NCBI GenBank assembly: GCA_937915755.1
Contig: CALGGR010000148.1
Span: 35,150 to 99,149, forward strand
Direction of reading: 5' to 3'
DNA: 64,000 nt
DNA from: an uncultured Fretibacterium sp.
Lineage (GTDB): Bacteria > Synergistota > Synergistia > Synergistales > Aminobacteriaceae
This document shows positions 23,637-31,738 of the stretch, piece by piece. How positions within the stretch are numbered: position 1 is the stretch's first letter; every line of letters begins with the position of its first letter. The notes under the pieces were generated by a model. The model was not told the origin of the DNA. It was given only the letters and a program-made list of their open reading frames with translations, and did not search any database. Position numbers and translations under genes: made by a program.

Positions 23637-24236
23637 TTAACTGAGAGTACTCTCTAAGCGGGAGGGGTTGTTCTTTAGTCTGCATATCACCTGCGTAACC
23701 GTTCCTATAGGGCAGAATGTACACCACGTTCTAGGACGGTACAAAGCCATCATTATCAGCCCTATAATCGCGCTCGTAAGCATCAAGCTATACAGTCCGA
23801 AAGCAAACTGAGCCGCCCACTCCGGAACACCTCCGGCACTATACGCCCAGTCCCACGGAACATTCATCACCCAAAGAAGCCTCACAGTCTCTCTAAGCGA
23901 TGACGTACCACCGAAAACCAGCCACGACTGCCAGCAGACACTCGCAAACATTGCCATGAAAAATATCAGAAAGCAATACCTGAACCATGAGGACGACAGC
24001 CATTTAGGTGCTAACTTTTTCCGCGAGCAGCCGAACTTTTCAGGAAGAAACGCGAAAAGCTGTCCTCTTCCGCAGAGATGGTTGCAGAAATACTTGTTGC
24101 CCCCGAAAATTGCGAACATAAACGGCAGCATGAAGTCAATCATTCCGAGCCACGCGAAAATTATGTTGAAGAACCCAAGCCCGAAATACACTATCGGCCA
24201 CACCCAGAGATGATCACGCCAGCTCTTACGCTTCAT
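23637..24236 (-). CDS. Membrane protein with 4Fe-4S-type cysteines (NapH/NosR-like)
   Basis: 199 residues, about four to five membrane segments. Cysteine motifs CNHLCGRGQLF (near residue 52) and CTFCPIGTVTQ (near 173) resemble the Cys-rich loops of NapH/NosR/CcoG-like polyferredoxins, but with fewer cysteines. Overlaps the ferredoxin gene by 11 bases, so it probably passes electrons between that ferredoxin and the membrane. Substrate unknown. Confidence 0.7.
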   Translation of the reverse strand: MKRKSWRDHLWVWPIVYFGLGFFNIIFAWLGMIDFMLPFMFAIFGGNKYFCNHLCGRGQLFAFLPEKFGCSRKKLAPKWLSSSWFRYCFLIFFMAMFASVCWQSWLVFGGTSSLRETVRLLWVMNVPWDWAYSAGGVPEWAAQFAFGLYSLMLTSAIIGLIMMALYRPRTWCTFCPIGTVTQVICRLKNNPSRLESTLS

Positions 24237-24423
24237 CAGTCTTCACCTCAATCACTCCGGCCGGGCAAGTCCTTGCGCAAATTCCGCAGCCAACGCAGAT
24301 CTTCTTGTCGACAACTGCATAAATTCCCTGAAAAATTTTAATCGCTCCCTTCGGACAAACATTCATACAAGCCCCGCATGACACGCAGGATTTTGTGTTT
24401 ACTTCCGCAAAACGTTTCGCCAA
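24226..24423 (-). CDS. Small 2x[4Fe-4S] ferredoxin, first copy
   Basis: TTG start at 24423 after AAGGAG (an in-frame GTG lies 9 bases upstream). CVSCGACMNVCPKG and CVGCGICARTCPAG bind two cubane clusters. Low-potential electron carrier. Middle gene of a three-gene cassette: winged helix, ferredoxin, membrane protein. Confidence 0.87.
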   Translation of the reverse strand: MAKRFAEVNTKSCVSCGACMNVCPKGAIKIFQGIYAVVDKKICVGCGICARTCPAGVIEVKTDEA

Positions 24424-24438
24424 AATTATCACTCCTTA

Positions 24439-24702
24439 TTACCTTAATCCCCAGACGCCTTTACCTATCCCATCTACCGAATAGAATATATCATCTTTGC
24501 CGAGATAGCCACTACTGTCTGAGGAAAAATGATGAATTTCTCTCCTTATACCAGCCATCAGTCCATCAGTTAATGAAACTCCCGTAATTCTCTCAATCTC
24601 TCTGTATATTTCGCTATAGGGAGCTTGACCGCCCAAGTTCTGCAACGCTTTTACTACAAGTTCCGCGTTGGTCATTTCGCCGTTGGTTAGTGTGTTTCTC
24701 AT
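24439..24702 (-). CDS. Winged-helix domain protein
   Basis: 87 residues from ATG 24702, preceded by GAGGTGAT (an ATG 12 bases earlier is also open). The sequence (AELVVKALQNLGGQAPYSEIYREIERITG...LTDGLMAGIRREIH...YSVDGIGKGVWGLR) has the layout of small winged-helix modules of the HARE-HTH or Mrr-N kind. It may regulate the cassette. Specific family uncertain. Confidence 0.5.
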   Translation of the reverse strand: MRNTLTNGEMTNAELVVKALQNLGGQAPYSEIYREIERITGVSLTDGLMAGIRREIHHFSSDSSGYLGKDDIFYSVDGIGKGVWGLR

Positions 24703-24745
24703 TTTGCATATCACCTCAGTTCGACATTATACTATCATTAAGGCT

Positions 24746-24774
24746 TGACGAAATCGACAATGGCAAATATACTT
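24746..24774 (+). promoter_or_regulatory. fapR operon promoter
   Basis: TTGACG (24746-24751), 17-base spacer, TATACT (24769-24774). Transcription would start near 24781, just before the candidate FapR box. Confidence 0.75.
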
Positions 24775-24804
24775 TTCGCCAAAATTTCAGCTTGCAGTGA
24801 GGTA

Positions 24805-24821
24805 TTATTATCAGGTGCTAA
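24805..24821 (+). promoter_or_regulatory. Candidate FapR operator in the fapR leader
   Basis: TTATTATCAGGTGCTAA matches 14 of 17 positions of the palindromic FapR box as I recall it from Firmicutes (TTAGTACC-A-GGTACTAA). It lies between the promoter and the fapR start and ends one base before the ATG. This would place the operon under FapR autorepression, relieved by malonyl-CoA/ACP. Confidence 0.55.
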
Positions 24822-24822
24822 A

Positions 24823-25398
24823 ATGCTAAACGATAGGCCCGCAAGAAAATTACGGCAGGACAGGCTTGCAAAGATCATAGAATCGAATCCCATGATTACG
24901 GACAACGAACTTGCTTCACAGCTTTGTGTCAGCGTTTCAACCGTGAGGCTTGACCGCGCTCTTATGGGTGTCCCTGAACTCCGTGAGCGTATTCGCACTA
25001 TGGCTCAGGACGCTATGAGCCGTCTCAAATCCCTAAGCCCCGCTGAAGTCATTGGCGACCTTCTTGAGCTTGAGCCGGACAGATGGGCGTTGTCAGTGCT
25101 TCGTACCGCTAAGGATATGGCGTTCCGTTTCACAGACATCGTGAGCGACAATTACGTCTACGCTCAGGCAGGTTCAATCGCCGTCGCAGTCATAAATGCC
25201 GCAAGCGTAATCATCGGCTCAATGAGAGGGCAGTACATCGGCCATGCTCACGTCGGGGATATTCTCATTGCGAGGGCAAAAGTCGGCGTAAATCATGAGG
25301 GCAAAAGGATCGTAAGCGTCCGCACAAAAGCAGGTAACCGCGAAATCTTTGTTGGACGATTCATCATCGAGATACTAGAACAGAAGGCAGGTGATTAA
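24823..25398 (+). CDS. fapR: FapR, fatty acid and phospholipid synthesis repressor
   Basis: 191 residues from ATG 24823 (MLNDRPARKLRQDR); the longer frame from 24745 would begin upstream of the predicted transcription start. N-terminal HTH (ITDNELASQLCVSVSTVRLDRALMGVPELRERI) and C-terminal hot-dog domain (AGSIAVAVINAASVIIG, GHAHVGDILIARAKV) that binds malonyl-CoA. Heads the operon it would control; 3 bases before plsX. Confidence 0.9.
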   Translation: MLNDRPARKLRQDRLAKIIESNPMITDNELASQLCVSVSTVRLDRALMGVPELRERIRTMAQDAMSRLKSLSPAEVIGDLLELEPDRWALSVLRTAKDMAFRFTDIVSDNYVYAQAGSIAVAVINAASVIIGSMRGQYIGHAHVGDILIARAKVGVNHEGKRIVSVRTKAGNREIFVGRFIIEILEQKAGD

Positions 25399-25401
25399 AC
25401 T

Positions 25402-26388
25402 TTGAGCGACAAAATCACAATAGCACTTGACGCAATGGGCGGCGACAACGCTCCCGCCGAAATCTGCAAGGGCGCGCATGAAGCCTGTGAAAAGTATGAC
25501 GACATCGAGATTATTTTGACTGGGGACACTGAGCGCATACAATCATGTCTCACTCCCCACGACAGAATACATATCGAGAACGCAACGGAAATCATTGACC
25601 CTGATGAACACCCCGCCAACGCTATCCGAAAGAAGAAGGACTCAAGTCTCCGTGTCGCTATGGAGATGGTGAGGCGCGGTGATGCTCAGGGCTGTATTAG
25701 CGCAGGAAGTACGGGCGCAATCGTCGCAGGAGGTGTCCTAGTCGTCGGAAGGATTGAGGGTATTGACCGTCCGGCTTTGGGGATCCCTGTCCCGTCAATC
25801 GAGAAGCCCTCGTTCATGCTTGATGTCGGCGCAACTGTACGCTGTAAGCCTGAGAATTTGTTGCAGTTCGCGCTCATGGGAAGCGTTTACTCCCGCAAGA
25901 TTATGGGAGTCGAAAGCCCCGAAGTTAAGCTGCTCTCAAACGGCACTGAAGAAATCAAAGGTGATGACACCGTACTTGCTGCCCGCGATCTTATAGAGGC
26001 AAAAGGTAATCTCAATTTCGGAGGCTACGTTGAGGGGAATGATGTAGTCTTCGGAAAATGCGATGTCATAGTCTGCGATGGCTTCAACGGGAATATTGCG
26101 CTGAAACTCGCTGAGGGAATAATGCAGGGATTGAAGTCTCTTCTCACTGACGAGGTCAAAGGCTCACTGTCGGCAAAAGCAGGATTGTTGTTGCTGTCCC
26201 CTGTCGTCAAAAAGCTATGGGCGCGTTTCAACTATGAGAAGTACGGCGGGACTCCATTGCTCGGCGTTAAAGGCGCGGTTCTCAAGGCTCACGGACGCTC
26301 AAAGTCGCCCGCGATAGTCAGCGCGATTTCAGCCGCAAGAAAGTTCATTGCAGAGGACGGAACATCACAGATTAACCGTGAAATATGA
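25402..26388 (+). CDS. plsX: PlsX, phosphate acyltransferase
   Basis: 328 residues from a TTG start. Converts acyl-ACP to acyl-phosphate for phospholipid synthesis. Visible: ITIALDAMGGDNAP, SAGSTGAIVAGG, LDVGATVRCKPENLLQFALMG, CDGFNGNIALKLAEG, YGGTPLLGVKG. Confidence 0.95.
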   Translation: MSDKITIALDAMGGDNAPAEICKGAHEACEKYDDIEIILTGDTERIQSCLTPHDRIHIENATEIIDPDEHPANAIRKKKDSSLRVAMEMVRRGDAQGCISAGSTGAIVAGGVLVVGRIEGIDRPALGIPVPSIEKPSFMLDVGATVRCKPENLLQFALMGSVYSRKIMGVESPEVKLLSNGTEEIKGDDTVLAARDLIEAKGNLNFGGYVEGNDVVFGKCDVIVCDGFNGNIALKLAEGIMQGLKSLLTDEVKGSLSAKAGLLLLSPVVKKLWARFNYEKYGGTPLLGVKGAVLKAHGRSKSPAIVSAISAARKFIAEDGTSQINREI

Positions 26389-26407
26389 AACATAGAGAGG
26401 TGAAAGT

Positions 26408-27367
26408 ATGTTACTGAGAGAAGATAACCGTATATGCAGATTGCTCGGTACAAAATACCCCATAATACAGGGCGGAATGGCCTGGGTTGCAAACGCTGAA
26501 CTTGCATCAGCCGTAAGCAACGCAGGAGGACTCGGAATAATTGCCGCCGCCGCTACCCCTCCCGACATACTCGAGAAGGAAATCCTTAAGGCCAAGGAGT
26601 TATTGTTACCCGGGAAACCTTTCGGCCTCAACATAATGCTAATGTCCCCGACAGCCGAAAGCGCGCTCGAAGTTGCCGTTAAGCACAAAGTACCCGTAGT
26701 AACGACGGGCGCGGGAAGTCCCGGAAAGTTCCTCGAACGTCTCAAGCCGTTGGGAACAATCGTTATCCCCGTCGTTGCGTCCGTAACTCAGGCTCGTCGC
26801 GTCGAAAAGCAGGGTGCTGATGCCGTAATCGCTGAGGGAATGGAGGCAGGCGGTCATATCGGCGAGCTTACGACAATGGTGCTTACCCCGCAGATCTCGC
26901 AGGCCGTGAAGATTCCTGTTGTATGCGCGGGCGGAGTTGCTGACGGAAGAGGAGTAGTCGCTGCGTTTGCTCTAGGTGCTGAGGGACTTCAGGTTGGTAC
27001 GAGGTTCATATGCTGCGAGGAATGCACTGTACACCCGAACTATAAGCAGGCCGTAATTGAGGCGCGCGACAGGTCAACAGCAATCACAGGCCAGAGTCTC
27101 GGCCACCCCGTGAGATGTCTCAGGAACAAGCTGACCGCAGAATTTGAGCGTCTCGAAAACGAACATGCCCCTGCGTCCGAGATTGAGGCACTTGGGACAG
27201 GAAAGCTCAGAGCCGCAGTTGTTGACGGCGACACTGAATGGGGATCGCTTATGTCAGGTCAGAGCGCGGCTATGGTCAACGATATTCTTCCGGCGAAGAC
27301 AATCATCGAGCGAATGTTCTCGGAGGCTGAGGATATTTTGTCGAATATAGGCAAGGTGAAAGCATGA
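26408..27367 (+). CDS. fabK: FabK, FMN-dependent enoyl-ACP reductase II
   Basis: 319 residues. Nitronate monooxygenase-like TIM barrel: YPIIQGGMAWVANAELASAVSNAGG, FGLNIMLMSP, ADAVIAEGMEAGGHIG, VPVVCAGGVADGRG-like, GTRFICCEE. In this fatty acid operon the FabK assignment is favoured over a nitronate monooxygenase. Provides the enoyl reduction step. RBS GAGAGGTGA upstream. Confidence 0.9.
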   Translation: MLLREDNRICRLLGTKYPIIQGGMAWVANAELASAVSNAGGLGIIAAAATPPDILEKEILKAKELLLPGKPFGLNIMLMSPTAESALEVAVKHKVPVVTTGAGSPGKFLERLKPLGTIVIPVVASVTQARRVEKQGADAVIAEGMEAGGHIGELTTMVLTPQISQAVKIPVVCAGGVADGRGVVAAFALGAEGLQVGTRFICCEECTVHPNYKQAVIEARDRSTAITGQSLGHPVRCLRNKLTAEFERLENEHAPASEIEALGTGKLRAAVVDGDTEWGSLMSGQSAAMVNDILPAKTIIERMFSEAEDILSNIGKVKA

Positions 27368-28305
27368 GTTACGCATTGATCTTTCCCGGACAAGGCTCGC
27401 AGTCGGTAGGAATGGGACGCGAAATTTACGAGGCTTTCCCGTCAGCCAAAAACGTATTCGATGAGGCCGATGATGCACTGTCGGAACACCTGACAAATCT
27501 CATCTTTGAGGGCGATGAAGCAGAATTGACCCTCACGAGGAACGCACAGCCCGCAATAATGACCGTGAGCATTGCCGCATTGAAGGTGCTTACGGAGGAA
27601 ATGGGTGCGAATGTCTCACCCTTCTGCATGGCCGGGCACAGCTTAGGCGAGTACACGGCACTCTGCGCTTCAGGAGTAATGAATTTTGCTGAAGCTGTAA
27701 GACTCGTTCGTAACCGTGGGGCATTCATGCAGGAGGCTGTCCCTGAAGGTAAGGGAGGAATGGCGGCTCTGATCGGCGCAAGTCATGATGACGCTGTGAA
27801 GCTCTGTGATTCAGTCGCACCTAACGGCGAGGTCAGCCCCGCAAACTTCAACTGCCCCGGCCAAGTCGTAATCTCAGGGTTGACGGAGTTTGTTGACGCG
27901 GCGATCGCAAACGCAAAGTCATTCGGCATAAAACGCGCTTTGAAACTCAGTGTGAGCGCGCCTTTCCACAGCCGTTATATGAAGCCCGCCGCCGAGAAGC
28001 TGAAATCCGAGTTCGCAAAAATCACGTGGCATGACGCAAGTTATGACATCATCGCTAACGTTGACGCAAAACCCGTGAGGTCAGCAAGTGAAATTCAGGC
28101 GAGGTTATACGCGCAGACATTCAGCCCCGTGCTGTGGGAGGATTCAGTTGCGTACATGGCCGACTCTGGGGTTGACTCGTTCTATGAGATTGGGCCGGGC
28201 GAAGTCCTTTCTGGTCTCGTCAAGAAGTGCCGCAAAGGTATGAACCTCCTCTCAGCATCAACGCCTGAGAAGCTGGAAGCCTTACGTGGAAAACTGGAGG
28301 TCTGA
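27364..28305 (+). CDS. fabD: FabD, malonyl-CoA:ACP transacylase
   Basis: 313 residues; ATG overlaps the fabK stop (ATGA). FPGQGSQSVGMG at the N-terminus, nucleophile AGHSLGEYTAL, Arg in VRNRGAFMQEAVP, His in SAPFHSRYMKPA. Loads malonyl groups onto ACP. Confidence 0.95.
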   Translation: MSYALIFPGQGSQSVGMGREIYEAFPSAKNVFDEADDALSEHLTNLIFEGDEAELTLTRNAQPAIMTVSIAALKVLTEEMGANVSPFCMAGHSLGEYTALCASGVMNFAEAVRLVRNRGAFMQEAVPEGKGGMAALIGASHDDAVKLCDSVAPNGEVSPANFNCPGQVVISGLTEFVDAAIANAKSFGIKRALKLSVSAPFHSRYMKPAAEKLKSEFAKITWHDASYDIIANVDAKPVRSASEIQARLYAQTFSPVLWEDSVAYMADSGVDSFYEIGPGEVLSGLVKKCRKGMNLLSASTPEKLEALRGKLEV

Positions 28306-28308
28306 GCC

Positions 28309-29043
28309 ATGCTTGCACTCGTTACAGGAGCCGCAAAGGGAATCGGAAGGGCTGTAACTCTACAGCTTGCGCGTGATGGATTCGATGTCGCAATAAATTA
28401 CGCGCACAGTGAGGATGCCGCGAAGTCTCTCAGGGACGAAGTGATTGCTCTAGGAGTTAAGGCTGAAATTTTCAGGGCTGATGTCAGTTTTCAGGAGGAA
28501 GCTGCGAAGATGTTTGCTGACGTAAAATCGTCGTTCGGCGAAAATGTCAGCGTCCTCGTAAACAACGCAGGAATTACACGCGATACCCTCCTAATGAGAA
28601 TGAAGGCTGAAGATTGGCTCGCGGTCATCAACACGAACCTCAATGCCGCGTTCTATTGCACTCAGCTCGCGGTAAAGGACATGGCAAAATCTCGTTACGG
28701 ACGTATAATCAGCATATCTTCAGTCGTCGGACTTGTCGGGAATGCGGGACAATGTAACTATTCGGCCTCAAAAGCTGGTATAATCGGTTTCACGAAATCG
28801 GTTGCCCGCGAATACGCAGGACGCGGAATTACAGCAAACGCAATCGCACCGGGCTTTATTGATACGGGAATGACTGGTATACTGAAACCCGAAGTGAAGG
28901 ACGGGATACTCAAGTCAATACCTGTGGGGCGCATCGGAGACCCGGAAGAAGTTGCAAGAGCGGTGTCGTTCTTTGCGTCAGAGAAAAGCGCATACATTAC
29001 TGGACAGACCCTCGCAGTTGACGGGGGAATGACAATGGTTTAG
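28309..29043 (+). CDS. fabG: FabG, 3-oxoacyl-ACP reductase
   Basis: 244-residue short-chain dehydrogenase: cofactor motif VTGAAKGIGRA, NNAG, catalytic Ser/Tyr/Lys (ISSVVG...YSASKAG), AVDGGMTM end. NADPH-dependent. Starts 3 bases after fabD. Confidence 0.94.
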   Translation: MLALVTGAAKGIGRAVTLQLARDGFDVAINYAHSEDAAKSLRDEVIALGVKAEIFRADVSFQEEAAKMFADVKSSFGENVSVLVNNAGITRDTLLMRMKAEDWLAVINTNLNAAFYCTQLAVKDMAKSRYGRIISISSVVGLVGNAGQCNYSASKAGIIGFTKSVAREYAGRGITANAIAPGFIDTGMTGILKPEVKDGILKSIPVGRIGDPEEVARAVSFFASEKSAYITGQTLAVDGGMTMV

Positions 29044-29087
29044 TATTCAGTGCCGGGAATTTATATCTTGATGGGAGGTGAACTAAC

Positions 29088-29339
29088 ATGACGAAAGAAG
29101 AAGCAGTAGCAAAGCTCAAAGCAATAGTATCAGACCGCCTTGACGTTGAAGCGGATCAGGTTACGCCGGAGAAGTCATTTGTTGAGGATTTAGGAGCTGA
29201 CTCGCTGGACATCGTGGAGCTTATCATGGGAATCGAGGAAGAGTTCGACATCGAGATTCCTGACGAGGACGCTGAGAAGCTCACATCAGTAGGCGAGGCA
29301 ATGAACTACACGCTCAGTAAAATCGGCGTGGAGGAATAA
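29088..29339 (+). CDS. acpP: Acyl carrier protein
   Basis: 83 residues, acidic, four-helix ACP with phosphopantetheine Ser in [21 protein letters not shown] upstream. Last gene of the operon; fabF and rnc, which often follow, are not here. Confidence 0.95.
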   Translation: MTKEEAVAKLKAIVSDRLDVEADQVTPEKSFVEDLGADSLDIVELIMGIEEEFDIEIPDEDAEKLTSVGEAMNYTLSKIGVEE

Positions 29340-29366
29340 GAAGGCGTTGTTCATAACATGCCATCA

Positions 29367-29406
29367 GCGGGGGAAGAGCTATTTTCGGTTCTGTCCCCCT
29401 ATTTTA
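29367..29406 (+). terminator. Terminator of the fatty acid operon
   Basis: GGGGGA (29369-29374) / TCCCCC (29394-29399) followed by TATTTTATT. Confidence 0.65.
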
Positions 29407-29417
29407 TTGCTTAATCA

Positions 29418-30350
29418 TCACTGCCTTATATATCCCCACTTATTCTCGACCCTAACAGCAGCAAGACCTTCGCTGAATGACCGTGCATCTTCATACTGCG
29501 AGGCTATCTCCCATTCACCCCTGACATTCACATATCCCCATCGAGTATCACCAGTAACAGGAGCGAGACCGTCCCCGAAATTCCCGGCATTGTTGTAGCG
29601 TCGCGGGATTGCCTTGTTATTCCAGTGGCCTATGTATCCCCAACCTCGATATGTTGTCCGTGTTCTTACAGGCGCAACACCATAGGCGAAATCTCCGGCT
29701 TCAACATACTGCGGGCGGATTGCATATTTTCCGTCGGTCTTGATGTAGCCCCATCGTCCGCGAATATATACTGCCGCAAGTCCTTCGTGAAATTCTCCGG
29801 CTCTCGTGAACTTCGGCTCAATCACCCAGCGTCCCCGCATGTCGATATATCCCCAGAGGCCGTTTCTGCGGGCGGGAGCAAGGCCGTCAACAAACCTCCC
29901 GGCTCTCTCGAATGACGGCGGGATTAAGTAGTTCCCCATCATGTCAATGTATCCCCATTGTCCGGCAACTTGAACCGCACCCATTCCCTGAGAGAAGGGG
30001 AGGCCATTGGTGAAGAATCTCTCTGTACGTTCATCAGTGTCGGGGTCAATCCTGACAAATGCTGGCTGTCCCTCTGTGTCAATGTAATGGTCGCCGACAA
30101 ACGCGAAACCTTCCGAGAAATCTCCGGCTTCGGGAACTCGGTGAATGAACGGGATCGCTATTCGTCCCAAGTAATCGACGTACCCCCATCTGTCATTTGA
30201 CTTCACGGCGGCTAGTCCCTCGTGGAAGTCGCGGGCCTCCTGAAAGCTGGGAGGGATTACGAATGTTGCGGGGCGGGTGTAGGCTGCTTCTGATGACGGT
30301 GCAAATATTACTGCGAACAGAGACAAGAGTATTGCGGTTAATCTTTTCAT
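29418..30350 (-). CDS. Secreted WG-repeat protein
   Basis: 310 residues: signal peptide (to SSEAA), then about seven WG (KWG) repeats of about 40 residues, each with GYIDxxGxxxI plus FxxGLA (WGYVDYLGRIAIP; WGYIDMMGNYLIP; WGYIDMRGRWVIE; WGYIKTDGKYAIR; WGYVNVRGEWEI). Such repeats form beta-propeller-like or solenoid surfaces; specific role unknown. Convergent with acpP. Confidence 0.8.
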   Translation of the reverse strand: MKRLTAILLSLFAVIFAPSSEAAYTRPATFVIPPSFQEARDFHEGLAAVKSNDRWGYVDYLGRIAIPFIHRVPEAGDFSEGFAFVGDHYIDTEGQPAFVRIDPDTDERTERFFTNGLPFSQGMGAVQVAGQWGYIDMMGNYLIPPSFERAGRFVDGLAPARRNGLWGYIDMRGRWVIEPKFTRAGEFHEGLAAVYIRGRWGYIKTDGKYAIRPQYVEAGDFAYGVAPVRTRTTYRGWGYIGHWNNKAIPRRYNNAGNFGDGLAPVTGDTRWGYVNVRGEWEIASQYEDARSFSEGLAAVRVENKWGYIRQ

Positions 30351-30378
30351 GGCTTAGTATCATATCCTTTCAGGGATA

Positions 30379-30807
30379 TTATAGGCTATTCATGATTTTC
30401 ACAAGCTGTTCGGGGGTTACTGCTTTTACCCTGCTGTTCTCATAGTCTTTTACGTTCACCGTAACGATGTAATCAGCTCCGACATTAACAGCGCAACATT
30501 CCTGCAAATTGTCCTCAAAGTCGCGGAACTTTGTGTTGTGTACTGCCCCAACAACCAAATCATGATTCGCGCTTGATGTTGTGAGTACTGTACAAACACG
30601 GTCGAGCCATTCACGGCGGACTTCTTCGTTTTGCTTCATTCTCCCAGCAGAGTACCAGATTATAGACAGTGAATGAAAAGCCACGTAGCCCTCAATTTTC
30701 CTGTCTGCACACATCTCCATAACCTGAATGGAAGACTCTTTGTACTTGTCCTCACGCTCTGTAAGGTAGTTGATTATTACGTTCGTGTCTACTAGTATCT
30801 TCATCAT
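30379..30807 (-). CDS. PIN-domain toxin (VapC-like)
   Basis: 142 residues; PIN-domain RNase pattern with acidic residues in LVDTNVIINYL, D in NHDLVVGAV, and D in DFEDNLQECCA and VGADYIVTVNVKDY. Start overlaps the upstream gene's stop (ATGATG over TGA); the second ATG could equally be used. Toxin of a putative type II module. Confidence 0.8.
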   Translation of the reverse strand: MMKILVDTNVIINYLTEREDKYKESSIQVMEMCADRKIEGYVAFHSLSIIWYSAGRMKQNEEVRREWLDRVCTVLTTSSANHDLVVGAVHNTKFRDFEDNLQECCAVNVGADYIVTVNVKDYENSRVKAVTPEQLVKIMNSL

Positions 30808-31079
30808 TTCGCCAGCCCGTATTTTTCTGCTAGTGCATCTGCGTATGCTTCCTCGTAGTTTTCAGGGATCAGCAAGGGACTCTTCTTCTTCATTTCTTCC
30901 ATCCACAGGAATGCCTGCATACTCTTCTCACGTTCCTTTGCTTTCCGAGCCGCTTCCTGTTCCGGAGTCTCCCACGTGATAGGGTCATCAGCTTTCCTCT
31001 GCAGATCCTTCAGTATGTCCCCCATAACTTTGTCCGGCAGTTTGTCGATAATCGCGTATGCTTCTTCTTTCAATGTCAT
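30804..31079 (-). CDS. Putative antitoxin partner of the PIN toxin
   Basis: 91 residues from ATG 31079 (MTLKEEAYAIIDKLPD); the longer frame would start at 31127 without a good RBS. Charged helical protein with KDLQRK and a C-terminal AYADALAEKYGLAK. Family not certain; position, size and overlap with the PIN gene indicate an antitoxin (DUF2281-like N-terminus). Confidence 0.6.
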   Translation of the reverse strand: MTLKEEAYAIIDKLPDKVMGDILKDLQRKADDPITWETPEQEAARKAKEREKSMQAFLWMEEMKKKSPLLIPENYEEAYADALAEKYGLAK

Positions 31080-31150
31080 GATATATTCTCCCTCCGATAA
31101 AATTTTTCCCCCTGCCACGAATGACAAGGGGAATCGTTCTCGATAAAATC

Positions 31151-31690
31151 CTAGTAGTTCTCGCCGTGAATCTCGAAATATGCTTTCGGGTGAGCGCAGA
31201 CTGGGCAGACTTCTGGAGCTTTCGTTCCGACCACGATATGCCCGCAGTTACGGCACTCCCAGACCTTGACCTCGCTCCTTGCGAATACTTCCTGAGCCTC
31301 AACGTTCTTCAGCAACGCGCGGTATCTCTCCTCGTGGTGCTTCTCGATTTCCGCGACCATTCTGAACTTCGCCGCAAGTGCCTTGAATCCCTCAGCCTCT
31401 GCCGTCTTCGCAAAGCCCTCGTACATGTCAGTCCACTCGTAGTTCTCGCCCTCAGCCGCAGCCTTGAGGTTAGCCGCTGTGTCGCCGATTCCGTCAAGCT
31501 CCTTGAACCAGATCTCCGCGTGTTCCTTCTCGTTTGCCGCTGTCTGAAGGAATATTGCTGAAATCTGCTCGAAACCTTCCTTCTTTGCCTTTGACGCAAA
31601 GTAGGTGTACTTGTTCCTTGCCTGCGACTCTCCTGCAAAAGCCGCCTGCAAATTCTTCTCGGTCTGTGTTCCTGCATACTTGTTCGCCAT
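31151..31690 (-). CDS. rbr: Rubrerythrin
   Basis: 179 residues: di-iron four-helix domain ([51 protein letters not shown]) and a C-terminal rubredoxin-like centre (WECRNCGH...CPVCAHPK). Peroxide reductase of anaerobes. AGGAGG upstream. Follows the hydrogenase gene in the same direction, 48 bases downstream. Confidence 0.95.
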   Translation of the reverse strand: MANKYAGTQTEKNLQAAFAGESQARNKYTYFASKAKKEGFEQISAIFLQTAANEKEHAEIWFKELDGIGDTAANLKAAAEGENYEWTDMYEGFAKTAEAEGFKALAAKFRMVAEIEKHHEERYRALLKNVEAQEVFARSEVKVWECRNCGHIVVGTKAPEVCPVCAHPKAYFEIHGENY

Positions 31691-31738
31691 GGTTTTAACC
31701 TCCTCGTTTGTTTCGTGTATTATAGCATTTTAAGCCAA

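Noticed and set aside
24745..24822. Longer fapR start at 24745
   Set aside because: It begins upstream of the -10 box and of the predicted transcription start, and adds residues not typical of FapR.
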